Part shown: piece by piece, positions 34,545 through 46,219 of the stretch
How positions within the stretch are numbered: position 1 is the first letter of the stretch
How the letters are laid out: each line of letters begins with the position of its first letter
Origin: Haemonchus contortus
Lineage: Eukaryota; Nematoda; Chromadorea; Rhabditida; Trichostrongylidae
DNA: 64,000 nucleotides
Direction: 5' to 3'
NCBI GenBank assembly: GCA_000469685.2
Contig: LS997562.1
Location: forward strand, 24,947,681-25,011,680
Position numbers and translations under genes: made by a program
The notes under the pieces: model-generated
Told to the model about the DNA's origin: nothing
The model's database searches: none
Seen by the model: the letters and a program-made list of their open reading frames with translations, nothing else

Positions 34545-35195
34545 ATGGAAGAAGACCAAAAGAAAATGGCAGCAAAGAATCAAGAAGAAAAAGCAAAACC
34601 GAAGAAGCGCAGCAGCAAGTTTATTGAGTCGACTTCAGCAGCGAAACGAACTCGTGAAGACGGGGGGAACCCCCTCCAGCTCCAGCTACGATCTCTGGAA
34701 GTCTCACAAGGATCTCTGGAAGGACTTCTACGAGCGAGAAACCCAGAAGAAGATCACCGTGTTGGAAAGACAAGAAGCGAGCACTCGGGACAACCACCTG
34801 CAGAAGATCGATACTCGTATGGAAAGATTGAGAAGAGCATAGCGGATCATCACAAATTCGTCAAACAGTCTGTAGCTCCGACGAATCTGGTCATCAAACC
34901 AGAGCACGTGGACGAACTGCTGAAGCAAGTCATGACGAGTTCAACCGAGATGCAGTCCAGCCTAGAAGAACAAATGGATAATGTGAGGAACCGTATCCTC
35001 ATGAAAATGGATGAAATTTTCAAAGAGTTAGACCAATGCAGAACCGAAGTCGAAAGAGCCAGCAACGACGCCGTGATGCACGAGGTCAGAGAAGTGTCGA
35101 CACGTCTAGCCGCCTTCCGAACCGAGTTCACCCAACGATTCGAGGCACTGCAGAAGAAGCTAGATCAAGTGCCAGATATCGCGTCTATGCTTTGA
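34545..35195 (+). CDS. Coiled-coil protein inside LTR element, 216 aa
   Basis: An uninterrupted plus-strand frame from ATG 34545. Residues 1-60 are very basic (NQEEKAKPKKRSSKF). From about residue 110 a long heptad-rich region follows (LLKQVMTSSTEMQSSLEEQM, then EIFKELDQCRTEVERA and FTQRFEALQKKLDQV), predicting a coiled coil. No cysteine knuckle or protease motif. It sits behind the envelope-like ORF and before the 3' LTR, where LTR elements normally have nothing. It could be a displaced gag-like protein, an accessory gene, or host sequence captured by the element. Function unknown. Confidence 0.5.
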   Translation: MEEDQKKMAAKNQEEKAKPKKRSSKFIESTSAAKRTREDGGNPLQLQLRSLEVSQGSLEGLLRARNPEEDHRVGKTRSEHSGQPPAEDRYSYGKIEKSIADHHKFVKQSVAPTNLVIKPEHVDELLKQVMTSSTEMQSSLEEQMDNVRNRILMKMDEIFKELDQCRTEVERASNDAVMHEVREVSTRLAAFRTEFTQRFEALQKKLDQVPDIASML

Positions 35196-35204
35196 AGGTT
35201 CGGT

Positions 35205-35818
35205 TTGCTGTTGAAGAAATCGGACGAAGGCCACTCAGGAACAGCCAAAGAAGACGTGAGGAGGCAGGTGATTGAGGAATCAATCCGATCCAAAGACATT
35301 CTACGCATCAACAACGACCTCAGCCCTGAACCGGAAGGAGAGAAGGAGAAAAATCCAGAGAGCTCAGAAAAGAAGAATCTACAGCAGGCGACATCAAGGA
35401 TAAGAGAGAAGACAAAGAAATCCTGGAATCGATGGCGAAGGTGGACAAAGATCTTCGCAGAACCAAGCACGAGATATTTGCTCTTGGCCACAACATAGAA
35501 GAGTCAAGAAGAGAAGACCACAAGACAAACGAATCCAATACCTACGCGATGAAGGAAAATAAGTACGAGCTCCTAGATGAAGAAATGGCACTCAAAATGA
35601 GAAAGGATGATTTGAAGATGACCCCTATACGAGTGGACAAGAAAGGAGGGAGGAAAAGACACCACGATACAGCAGACGACGAGCAGAACCTTTATAGCGC
35701 CGTCCAGCCATCTACATCAGAAGTCAACGTCGCCGCGCCATGGCAGCCAGAAGGGGTTGCCGAAAAGAGATCGTCATCATACCTCATCGCACCGAGGCTC
35801 CATCCGCAGTTCATATAG
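35205..35818 (+). pseudogene. Second charged coiled-coil ORF, one frameshift
   Basis: After the stop at 35195 the same frame resumes (EDVRRQVIEESIRSKDILRI) and is then carried on by another frame from about 35390 (KDLRRTKHEIFALGHNIEES) to a stop at 35818. Highly charged with helical heptads and a Ser/Pro-rich end. Together with 34545-35195 it may once have been a single ~420-residue ORF, now broken by a stop and a shift. Confidence 0.4.
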
Positions 35819-35841
35819 TCCTGGCTCAGGTCGCCGGGGAG

Positions 35842-36128
35842 TACAGAGAATTTGCCAATCCTCTATTCTTTTCTATACTCCTAGTTATTTTTGAATGTAT
35901 GTTAATCGATATCTGTCAATGAGTCACTCGTTTGAGTTCTCTCAAGCTCTGGCAAATGTTTATGTTCAACACTGCTATCTTATTGTATTCGCCGCCTAGG
36001 AATGTTGTGAGAACTAGAATTCTGTATGTATAAAAGCCGCTGCTTCTGTAGAAGGGGCAGGAGGTAGAACGTATCCATTGTACCGGACTATCGACGAATA
36101 AAGGATTAGCGGAGAAATGATCTGTATA
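35842..36128 (+). repeat. 3' LTR, interrupted at its end by a MITE
   Basis: Direct copy of 30596-30876. It keeps TATAAAAG at 36029 and AATAAA at 36097, about 70 bp apart, the expected promoter and poly-A order. The MITE at 36127-36644 begins exactly where LTR similarity stops. Confidence 0.7.
36029..36036 (+). promoter_or_regulatory. TATA box of the 3' LTR
   Basis: TATAAAAG, degraded to TACAAAAG in the 5' LTR. Confidence 0.45.
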
Positions 36129-36644
36129 CAGTAGCGCTCAAAAGTGTTCGGCGAAATGCTTTTTCAGTTATAATTTTTGGTCATGACTCCTTTCCTACTG
36201 GATCAAATCAAGCGAAATTTCAATATACGTAGCAATGGTGTAGTGTGAGTACTTACCACTATTAACCTGCAGTCTGATCATGTTCCAGATATCCAGAAGG
36301 GCCTGAACAAAAAATCAACTGAAAATACGCATGATGGTCCTTCTATAATAGTAGTCCTTTCCTTTTTACCATGTCTTAAGTCTACGAGCACTAATGTCGA
36401 ACCCAGGAGAGAAGAAAAACGTACATAAGGTCGGAATAACTGCAGACGTCACAAACTTGCTTTCAGCACAGTCCACAAACGCCCCCCGATTAGTATGTGG
36501 ATATGGCTGCTTTGCAGTCAAGTAGTGTTGGATAGTGTGAAATATTTTTCGGTTGAACATATCAAAATTTCATGCGATTTGCTCCACTGGGAAAAAAACT
36601 CACGGCAAGTTAAAGTTGGCCGAATACTTTCGAGCGCTACTGTA
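36127..36644. mobile_element. CAGT-ended MITE, copy 1
   Basis: Ends are inverted: TACAGTAGCGCTCAAAAGTG at the left and AAGCATT-type to CGAGCGCTACTGTA at the right, with TA at both outer borders. The interior matches the reverse complement of copy 2 (55688-56217). No transposase. TA duplication and CAGT ends suggest a Tc1/mariner-mobilised element. It inserted at the edge of the 3' LTR. Confidence 0.75.
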
Positions 36645-36649
36645 CATAG

Positions 36650-38375
36650 GTCGAAGTCAGGTGAATATGTGGGGAGCGGAGTAGTCAGGTGTACCACGTC
36701 TTTCCAGCTTGTCCGTCGTCGTCCTCGCGGTCGAGCACTATCCATCACAATCAAAAATTTCTGGATCGACGTGAAATAGTGCTCGAAACACTATTTCTCT
36801 CAGTCGGTAACAAAACGTTTACCGCACTGCGCTCTGGCAGGATCTCGTAGTGAAACACCCGGTTGAGCAGAACAGAATGAGCTTATGACCTCCTTGGAGT
36901 GAGCGCCTCGCTTTATAGCGGGCTGTGGCCCTACGTCCGTTGTTAGGCATTGCAATTTCTCATGTTGATTTTTGTAAGACACCTAAATTTTATTCTGAGC
37001 AGAGTGAAGTCAGTTGATGTTGTCATTCGCTTAAGGTCGAGGAGCTTCAGACAAACACTGACTGGCACTTGACGCTCCGCACGGTCAAGATGTGCGATAT
37101 TTGCGAAAAGTTCAGCTTGGGAAGCGTTTTTTGCGTAAAACGGCGTGGATGGTGGGTTGGGAAGTAGAGGTCGTCTTTTCCATTTCCTGAAAATTTGAGG
37201 ATTTCTCTGACGGGAGGAGAGAACAGTGCCGGTATCTGAGGATAGTCTACGTCGGCTTCAACAAACTCCGTGGAAGCAGATCTCATCTCAGGAGAAGCGA
37301 TCGTGCCTTCTATGGTAGGTGACGGAGAGGGTGCTCTCGTGCCCATCAGTTACCAATACCGATCAGCTACAGTACTAACCTATCAACAATTCCACCTTCC
37401 CTGCTATCGAATCTACACTCCCTCTTCAGCGCCTTCGCGAGCAACAAGCTTTAAAAGCTGAAAGGCAAAGTCTTCTTGGAACTTTCCGTACACCCTAATA
37501 TTAAACTTCGAATCTTGTTAGCAGGAATACCAAACGCGCTTGATAGAGCTGAGCGCGGGAGCAATGGAAAGAGTTCAAAGATTTTCGGGGAAGAATACAA
37601 TGAAATGGAGTACGCCTTTTTTCAGAGTCAAAAATAGAGAATTTTTTTATTACCTCAGTCTTGAGGCAGGATTCATAGAACTCCATCTGACACACAAATC
37701 AATCTTCCGCCATTCGACAGAAAAACCCTTTCAATTGCAAGTACACAAGTTAAATACCTTATGCTTTGAAATAAGAAAGTCGGCAAAGTCTGACGAAAGA
37801 TACATTAAGCTAAGGCTGTAGAAACCCACCTGCCCAGTATACTAAAACATTAGTAAAGCCATAAGATGTCTGCTGAAAGCATGCAGTCATTTCTGCCGCA
37901 GGCTTAAGAATTAGGTCCATAATCAGCGGTGTTGATGGACCATTCATTCCATGATTTCTAAATAAAATTATTTGTCAACTGCTCATCCAAATACTACCAC
38001 TTCTGTCGGGACAATTCTTGTGTCGTTTACGTGCTTGCGAATTCCAACGCAACTGTGTTGCCTTATGTTACGTGTCTGTGCTTTACAACAAAAAATATGT
38101 AGCAGCAACACGGTTCTACGAGCAATTCAGAAATGGTTGACCACCACCCAAGAAGTGTGACAGTTAAAGTGAGCAAAGCACGAATAATGGCACTCATAAA
38201 GGAGTGCTCGAATCGCAGTATGTCTAAAAGGTCTAGATAATACTTTTCACAGCAGGAAGGCTCGCGATGGGACAGCGGCTAGTACCGGTCCTTGCTGTCT
38301 GCTTCATGAGTCGAATTGAAAGTGCAGTGTTAGCACCTTCGCCCATAATGTTGACAACTGTTTCGCCATAACTTT
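36650..38375. other. Intergenic stretch
   Basis: A 99-codon minus-strand frame (37346-37047) and a 93-codon plus-strand frame (37540-37821) have no motif or splice context I recognise. I call no gene. Confidence 0.35.
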
Positions 38376-38378
38376 GAC

Positions 38379-38817
38379 TTAGAGGCACTGTTCACGCTAA
38401 AATGGCTTCTGAGGTTTCTCGGATGAAGCTGTGACCTCCATGGATAGCCTAAAGTAGCTGTACGTCCGGAGAATTGCTAAGAATAGGCGTAATAAGGACC
38501 GGCCTAGCAGACGTACACACCCATAGCGTACAAGCTTTTAAGGCAGCCTAGTTCTATACAATGGCACGTATATGAGAACAGCTTGTCCAAATACCCCTGC
38601 TGCGCAACTTCCGTCATCATATTCTTGTACAACCCCTAATTTCACTTCACTTTAAACCTTTTTTTGAATACGCCGATTTCCTCGTTTTCTTCTACTGTTT
38701 TCCATTACATTTTTTGGACTATCTGTTCTACTGTTTTCCATTACATATTTTGGACTATCTGTTCTATTATTCGTCTGAAACCAGATAAACCTAATTTGTC
38801 GTAAACTGTACCTTCAA
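38379..38817. mobile_element. Short MITE of the GTTCACG family
   Basis: Left end AGAGGCACTGTTCACGCTAA followed by ATGGCTTCTGAG, right end GTCGTAAACTGTACCTTCAA, inverted with respect to each other. About 439 bp, no ORF. A 36-bp tandem duplication lies inside. Confidence 0.45.
38690..38761. repeat. 36-bp unit, two tandem copies
   Basis: TTCTACTGTTTTCCATTACA followed by a T-run and TTGGACTATCTG is repeated head to tail at 38690-38725 and 38726-38761 with one mismatch. Confidence 0.8.
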
Positions 38818-38983
38818 GGTATGCCCATAGTACCACTTGCTCACTCCTTCAATTTTTTGATGCTCCGACCTCGACTCACGCTCTTCTATCAAAGTAGGCA
38901 TCTGACCATACCTACTTTGATAATCTGCACACAAATCGTTAGTTTTTACTTTTGCCTCGAGGTTTGTAGGTGGAAATATTTAT

Positions 38984-39011
38984 TCCGACCGACGTTTCGA
39001 CGGACTCGTCG
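38984..39011 (-). ncRNA. Hammerhead-ribozyme-like core remnant
   Basis: The minus strand reads GACGAGTCCGTCGAAACGTC. GAAACGTC and the preceding short stem resemble the 3' half of the hammerhead cores known in Penelope-like retroelements. The CTGANGA box is altered (GCGACGA) and no partner strand for stem III is visible, so it would be inactive. Chance is possible. Confidence 0.2.
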
Positions 39012-39109
39012 CTTTCAAAGGCCTGAAAGTGGTTCAAAGCGTGTTGTTTGTACACTACCACACCAAGCGCCTCTTCCGCTCTAGGCGTTTCTGATGTACT
39101 ATCAGGAAT

Positions 39110-40490
39110 GCACGAAAAATGTCCAAAATCCGAAAGGTAAGCTAAAAAAAACTAAAGATAAATAACTAACGTAAAAACTAACGATTTGAAGAACAACAGA
39201 CATGCCGAGGTTCAAAGACGAGAGGACTTGGAATTTGATGCAAAATCTGCACACATTTTTCGCTATTTTTGAAATGTTTTTTTTATAAAAAAAAACTCAA
39301 CTGAGAGCACATCTCTTTCATCGTAAGCTGTGCTTCACCAATATAAGGCACGTGTAGCACACTGAGACTGCTCATTCCTACAGAGTGTTCCGAATCACGG
39401 GCGCCCATAAATTACAGTGTATTTAAAGCTTTAGGTCGAAAATGGACATGAAATTAATATGCTTATATTATGTGCTACAAAAACCCACAATCACATTCCG
39501 AAATATCCCCCATTAGCCCAAATATAGGCCCAAAGTCTGTCCACTAACACTTCGCATGCTGCACGCAGGATCCCTCCAACATTTCTCTGCAGTCGTTCTT
39601 GGGTTTGCTTTCAAGGTTTCCAAAGCTTGCAGACCCGACAGTTTCTATCCTAATCAAGGACCATACGTGACTCAGGTAGGCTAAGGGTGGTGGGCAGGAT
39701 GGCCAGTCCTCAACGCTAATGAAGTCGGACAGGTGACATCGGTAACAGTCTTGGACGAGCTCGGCTCTACGGGCTAGAGTACCGCCTGCTAAAAAGGCCA
39801 TGGGTGGTTTCAGGAAGCGGAGCCGAATCAACATACAATGGGCGTCTACCATTGAAAACTGTAAATACTTTCAATGCTCCTGCCCAGAACGCGATCGTTT
39901 TACTTGTTGAGGATTGACTCTGTCGTGAAATTTCTCTCATAAAAGAACGATGAAGTGATGCGTGTTTTTCCTAATTTGAGTTTGCTACCACATGTATTAT
40001 ACTTCTCGGCCCCTTACTGTCTGTTAAGATCAGGAATGAAATGGCTTTTCTCCATACGGTAGAAATGGCAATGAAGCTTTTTCTTTGCAATCCTCTCCAT
40101 CGACAACTTCGATGAGTCCTACTCCGTGGCCTTTCTTTTGAAAGGTCACCGAGGATCACGATCGACTCGCAAGTGAATTATTGTAATAGTAGTATCTGAA
40201 AAACGCTCGCTAACCTACCCCTTTCGACTTTCTCTTTAATTACTTTCGTTTCTCTGTATCGCTTAATAGCCATCTGTACAGTTATTATTGGAATTACAAT
40301 AAATTTTACTATGTCCTTCTACCTCTTGCATGCGAACCATAGCAAACGGCATTGAATGAGCCTTCACGAACTGGAAAATATTGTTAGTCTCACTTCAGAA
40401 GCTATGCATCTTACTAAGAAACCTACTTGTCAACCAACTAACAATAATGAAATGGAATTAATTGATAATTTCTTTCCACAAGATTCTGAA
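39110..40490. other. Intergenic stretch
   Basis: No recognised gene. A minus-strand frame at 39852-39544 lacks motifs. Confidence 0.35.
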
Positions 40491-40859
40491 TTTTGGCGCC
40501 CATAATTTTGGGACACCTGGTACAATTATTTGTCGGTCTCTTCACATTGATGGAATCGAGTTACGAGTTCGGTCTTAGGTCTTATTCGTCTTTAATAAGT
40601 GTGGATCGAGCCCCTCAGGTGAACCAACCCTTCCATTTCTCCGTAGTGGGCGAATCGAGCGGAAGTGGTAAAGTGCGAAGTGACGCACACTATCACACTT
40701 ATGGTTCACATTCGGATCGAGACCCTACCAAGCCAGGCACCCTTCCACCCCTCAGAGTTCGACCAGAAAGACTCAAACGTCTCGTCATAACAAGACAATC
40801 ACTAGGCCACACAACTGCTTATCGTGCATCGGAGTTATTTTTTCTGCAGATGAGAAGGT

Positions 40860-41318
40860 CAACAGCGGCACCAAGACTTGCGAAGCTCAGGTGTGGTGGA
40901 GAGATCGAAAGATCTGCTTCAGTGCATGGTGTATTCGAAGCACCACTTGGCCGGTCATCTACTCAGCCAAAAGGATGACATGTGGAGTTTCCGAGTCGAT
41001 GAGTGGATTTCGAGGAACTATCGCGGACTCGATGGGCCGATGCATTCTCCAAATGTTTCAGAAAAAGCGGCCTACATTGGATGTAAGTCGCGAGAGATGG
41101 TGCGGTATGGGGGAGAGGTGGATGCGATACTTTTCCCGAGTTCCCACGATAAGCGGCGCAGCGGCGACTACCGTATGCTTCGACCGCGACGCGATTTTCT
41201 GGGAGAAGATACGCAACCTTGGAGGAGCTGCTGTACACGCTACGAAGACTGCCAGTCGATGGACCTTCAGGTTATCAAAGTCAGATGTATGGATGACCTA
41301 TTAGTAACACTTAATTAA
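40860..41318 (+). pseudogene. RTE-like reverse transcriptase C-terminal fragment
   Basis: A frame from 40878 reads HLAGHLLSQKDDMWSFRVDEW, the typical tail of RTE-type ORF2 proteins (an AGH block followed by an acidic DDRW-type block and W). A neighbouring frame carries RPTLDVSRERWCGMGERW. The preceding domain and the 3' end are scrambled by shifts. It has no link to the minus-strand RTE copy at 8.4-9.9 kb. Confidence 0.5.
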
Positions 41319-41319
41319 C

Positions 41320-41880
41320 AAACAATGAGTATAGACAGCTTCCTCACATCCATATATAAAAATTACTTTTGTATTCACTGTTCGCCGCACTATGTGCTGA
41401 TTTAGCCTTCTACGTACTGCTCATTCAACACTCAAGTCTAAATAATAATCCAAAATCCTTTGTTTCTAGAACGTCGACTTTCTGAGGTTTCGAGAAATCT
41501 ACATGAATAATACCTGGATACCTTTTTTGGAGTTTCCTTCTTGCTTTTCACTCTCATAATTGCTCGTCCATTACAAATATAGAATCAAAGTCTAAGTCTG
41601 TTCCGTAGGGCGATATAGCAACATACTTGAGAAACCATTCATTCTCCACCTACCTTGTACACGGACTAATCACAACTGTAAGAGCAAAATATGAAACTAA
41701 TAATACCCTTTCAGTGGTCAAATATTCGTTCTCCTCCAATCATGCCAAGAACACGAATTCCTTAACAAACTATTTACCAAAGAAAAGCAATGAATGAACA
41801 ACAACAGTGAATGGCAATCAACAACACTATCCGTAAATTGAATAGCAAATAACAACAACAGTATCTAACAGCACATGCAT
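41320..41880. other. Region downstream of the SURF6 gene
   Basis: 3' flank of the minus-strand SURF6 gene. No exact poly-A hexamer on the minus strand that I can assign. Confidence 0.4.
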
Positions 41881-41884
41881 CTGT

Positions 41885-44800
41885 TTATAAAACTCTTCCC
41901 TTCTTTCTCATTGTCTGCAATTTCTTCTTTTTCTTATCATTTATTCGTTTTCCGATGTTTTCTTCACGTTTTTCTTGTCTCTGGAAAATAATGGGGTCGA
42001 AAAGCATGTAGCTGATGCTATTCGATACCACTTTGCCAAAATTTTCTAGGCCAATCACTTGACTGAGCCGATATGTGCCCCGAGTGAATAAGAAAGTTGA
42101 ACAAAGTCATACCTTTGCCTTTTCCTTCTCAACATTTAAACTCCTATTCGACCAGTTTTCTTTCCGCTTCTCCTTCATTTTCTCTTTGCGCTTCATACCT
42201 TTCTTCAGCAGCTCCATGTTGTCCTGAAGTTGAAAATTATCATAAGTAGAGAGCATTGAGAGGCAAAACATGGCACGGCTTAACCAAAAGCTGATAATGC
42301 TCCTCAAATGTAGGGGAACAAAATGGGGTCACAGTCTGCAGCATTTTGTTAACGAACTTTGTAAAATCTATTACACTAGACCAGCAACGCAAGTTTATTT
42401 ACTCACTTCAAAGTTGTAAAACAATTTAAACAAACATAAGCAGCGAACATTTTGGATATAAATAGAATAAACGGAACGACTCCACTACCTTCATTTTGAT
42501 TCCCTGTGCTTTGTTCAGAGCGCGTTTCCATTTGATGTCATGTTCGAGCTCAGCAGCTTTTTCAGGCTCCTTCTCTCTGAGTTTTTCCAGTTTTTCTTCT
42601 CTCTTCTCAACCTTCAAAACAGAACGGAAGATGAATAATCAAAACAGAACTGAAGATGAATAATAAATGAAAAAAAAGAGTAAGAGGCTTAAACTGAAGA
42701 AAACCTGTCTAAAAAAACAAACACGTCCCATATTTCTATCAGCAAATAGTATAAAGTCAATGAAAAAGGCACATAATGATAGGACACATTTATAACAAAG
42801 GACGTGTGTGTGTACATGTGCGATCGGGAACCCATAAGTCCTTCTACGCGGACCTAGAGCACGCAATTTTGGTAAAACTGTAAGCGGCAGAATGGGAGCA
42901 CTATAGTGGGTGGCTAGACTGAACTTCGCCCCTTCGGGGTCGGGGCACGAGCGGAAATTGTTGATTCGGACCGAGAGGGAATGTAGAGAGTTATTCAACA
43001 CAAAGGACTTGATCACGGACCATGACGAGTGGGGCGTGCAAGAAGTGTGTCGGAGTGTTTGTGTGTTTGATCGGAAATGTACATTTCCTGTTCTCCTCTA
43101 CTAGAACTTCTAAAGGTGAAGGGGTGCCCGCTGTAGGCCAACTTTATCACGAAATGGAGAACAGCGGTGTCAGCCGCGACTGGTACATGTGCATTCGACG
43201 AGAGATGAATTTTTGCTTTTCATGCTTCTGCCTTTGTCATACTGCGGTCCGCTGAGAGCAAAGAGCTGTGTCGTCAAAAGTACTCGCTCTCCCATTTCAC
43301 ATATACAAATGTCGACAACCAAGAAACCAATGAAAAATCAGAACAAGGGCTCGAACAGTAGTGACAAATACAGGTGCATATGCATTTTACCCTAGCTTAC
43401 CTTGTTGATGAGCGATTTATAGTCTTTTCCTGTGAACTTCTGCTTCTTCTCCGATGTACTCAACTGAAACGAATATTACGCACAGTAAGTATTGAAAGAA
43501 TGAAGAGAAGTATGAAAAACTGGTGAAGAACACCGAACTAACCCGCTTTTTCTTATTATTTTTAACAAGGAAATCGAACTTGGAAAACGTGACTGCTGAG
43601 CCATCTTCTTTGGATAGATCTTCATCCATCTTCGCCTTTCGCAATCTGAATCGCGTAAGTTATTGAAACTTCATGAGAAATGAGATAATGAAGCTAAGAG
43701 AGCAAAGTGAAGTACTCCTGTTTAGATCCATCGGTTTTGCTTAGTTTCTGTTGAGCAATTCGACTCTTCAATTTAATCTTACTCATACGCCGCTTCAGCT
43801 TTCGTTCTTTTTCGAAAGCTAACGCCTTCGACGGATCACCGCCTGCTTTCTTTTTACCCTGACGAGTCTCTGGAACAGTTCAACATTTAGTAACCATTTG
43901 AATCATGCAGGTACAGAAAGTTCGAACCGAAATACCCAAGGTATTGGTAGCTTGAACAGAATTAGGTTTTCTACTGAAGGTCAATCCCGTCATGGAAATG
44001 CGTTGCTTCGTTGAAAAATACTACAGTGCAAGTCGATGGCCTCACATAAGAAATTAGTTTTTGGGAAAAACAAAATTATTCGCTGTTTCTATTGATAATA
44101 TAGTTTGAGAATAAACACAAATAATATTTCTGATAAATATTCTATAAGAAACTGTCATGGAAAAGCATAGTAATTTTTCGATTCGTGTCCTTTCTCCCGC
44201 TTTCTAAAATTCTCCAGATATACATGCTTCAAAACAAGCTAAAGTTTGCTAACACAGTTTTCCAAGCTGATACCTGGCACCGCCTTAGTAGGAGTTCTCC
44301 AAAATTCTAAGGAAAACAAAATCCATAAAAGTACAGTTGTAAATCCATCAAGCAACGATCCCAAAATTTTAGCAAGGAGTTTGTGTTTTCGTAGGAACAT
44401 AGGACAACACAGTACTTCAAGAAGTAGAGGTATCCCCAGAACTGACACAAGTTCATCTGTGAGAGCTGAAGCTCGAACTGAATTTTCGTTTCTGTTTTCA
44501 TGAGAGGCGACCTGTTGTAGATTTTAAAGCAAAAGTGACTATCCGCTGACCATTTACAGCCGCTGTAACTACAAAAAAAGGTTGAAGATTAACTGATCAA
44601 CATGATGAATGGAGCGATGACTAGAAGAAAAAGCTTCAAAGAAGGGTAATAATGCTGCCCTGATGAACACTGAGAGCTTTCCGTCATGACATATAAAACC
44701 ACACAAATGTCGAGGAAAATCAAAACGTTTGACTGACAGCGAGCAAAATTACTACAAAGGGCTGCCGCGAAGCGATTGCGATCATAATATTGGTCTGCTC

Positions 44801-46212
44801 ACTTCGGAAATAAAATACCTAGATGCTGCTTCCGCGTATACGCCCGATAAATTACATTATTCATTGTCATAGCATCGCTTGCCTTTACCAAACTATTAAA
44901 CCAACAGACTCCCTCTGAGATATCTGGCTGTACGGGTATGGATCTCCAGACGATCTAGAGGAGCAACTAAATGGGTTCGGAAGACATGTTTGCTCCAGAA
45001 TGCGACCACGTACCTCTCATTGCCTTCAGTTTTTCCTGCAGTTTCCGGATTGCCTGCTCGCGTTGTTCCATAATGTCCAATGCTCGATCTTTTGCCTCAC
45101 ATTGAACTGGCTTCTAAAAGTTTGAAGTCTATCATTGTTTTTTATTTTATTGTTTTGGGTGATCTAAAATTTGATTTAAATGAAATTTACATATTTCTTT
45201 GTCAGACCACTTGATTAACCAACCACATCGAACTTGGGTTTCTTCGATTCCACCACAGTAGGCTGAGTAGAAGGTCGCTTCTTCGATTTCACAACAGGGA
45301 CACTTTCGACATGCTGCTCGGTGCTTTCGCCATCAGAAGAGTCGTCACTGCTAAGTTGACCAAATATAAGCACCGAATTATTAATTGATACAAAACCATT
45401 AGATAATAACCCATCGAAATACAAAGAAATTAAGTGAAGGGTACGCCGAACATACCCAGAAGGTAACCCTTCCTTCGGAACTGTACTCTTCTCATTGACC
45501 AAATTTTCAGTGGCGCTAGTTTGTGGCTCTGACGGTACCTGAACGAGAACAGAAAATAGGAATGGTCATTGAATGCTGCTTCACTAGGGGAACAAACAAA
45601 GGAAAAATACAGAACAGATTGTCACTAGCAATGTATAAACTTACTTCTTTCCTCTTTTCTTTCTTCTCTGTTTGCTTTTTCCGGTCTTCTATCTTGGGCT
45701 TAGTTGAGGGATCAACTGACTAGATCAATACAAAAATGGCAAAAGAATACAAAGATACAAGCATCTACGAGACTACGCTCCGCCTGACCTTTTTAACCTT
45801 AGTGTCCCTTCCATGAGAAGTAGAGAGTAAATCGATGACTTCGGAAACCTTGTTACAAATTCCACCCACACTTCGCGCAACTTGCTGCTTTTTGTTTTTC
45901 GTTAGCTTCTGCTTCTCTTCTAAAACACGGAACAATAAATGACGCCTAAATGGAAGCGATGGCTCAAAATGTGAGGACATACTGGTTGTGAGCTGTTGAT
46001 TCACAATCCTGTGCTTTCTTTCACGCAGTTTTTTGTTTACTTCAGCTGTGAAACCCCAAGTCGAGATCGGTATCAAGTCGCATATATGTCTGATCTGAAA
46101 CAAACCCTACTAGGCATATCCAAAAAAACACAGCTTTTAGTCAACCTACCTTTCCTTCTATTGACGCAATTCTCGAGAGATCCACACTTGGAGATGGCTC
46201 CTCTGCAGTCAT
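41885..46212 (-). CDS. surf-6: SURF6-family nucleolar protein
   Basis: SURF6 (yeast Rrp14) binds nucleic acid and acts in ribosome assembly in the nucleolus. Minus-strand exons, 5' to 3': 46212-46150, 46094-45983, 45919-45789, 45719-45645, 45538-45456, 45350-45224, 45113-45014, 43869-43716, 43645-43543, 43463-43401, 42611-42489, 42223-42113, 41980-41885. All phases agree and give 446 residues (human 361). The N-terminal half is Lys/Ser/Glu-rich, with an acidic SSDDSSDGE patch. The conserved C-terminal part has ALDIMEQREQAIRKLQEKLK, FSKFDF, QKFTGKDYKSLI, DIKWKRALNKAQGIKMK, NMELLKKGMKRKEKMKE and a final KKGRVL. The ATG at 46212 is the only one ahead of exon 2 in frame; I see no strong trans-splice acceptor before it. 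Long basic helices and the WKRAL..G.K block make the family secure. Confidence 0.85.
42820..42995 (-). repeat. Dispersed repeat fragment (CTCTAGGT family), intronic
   Basis: GGACCTAGAGC, GGCAGAATGGGAGCAC and a GGGGTCGGGG box in the order seen inverted at 51.3 and 53.3 kb. Lies in a SURF6 intron. Confidence 0.5.
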
Positions 46213-46219
46213 TACCCCA

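Larger units (their letters stand above)
30596..36128 (+). mobile_element. LTR retroelement with env-like and coiled-coil ORFs, no pol
   Basis: Two direct ~285-bp repeats (30596-30876 and 35842-36128) share, for example, AGGAATGTTGTGAGAACTAG and GGATTAGCGGAGAAAT. Just after the left one TGGTGCATCGAATCC could be a tRNA primer site; just before the right one is a purine run (GGGGAG). The interior holds an envelope-like ORF in two pieces (31113-31751 and 33757-34134), about 2 kb of unexplained sequence between them, and coiled-coil ORFs (34545-35818). I see no protease, reverse transcriptase or integrase, so this is a non-autonomous or deleted copy. The envelope type points to nematode BEL/Pao elements, but the missing pol leaves the superfamily open. 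Confidence 0.7.

Noticed and set aside
34728..35538. Minus-strand ORFs opposite the coiled-coil ORFs
   Set aside because: Ser/Leu-rich mirror frames of Lys/Glu-rich coding sequence.
37047..37346. Minus-strand Pro-rich 99-codon ORF
   Set aside because: No start context, no partner exon and no recognisable family.
40963..41238. Minus-strand 91-codon ORF
   Set aside because: Antisense to the RTE C-terminal fragment.
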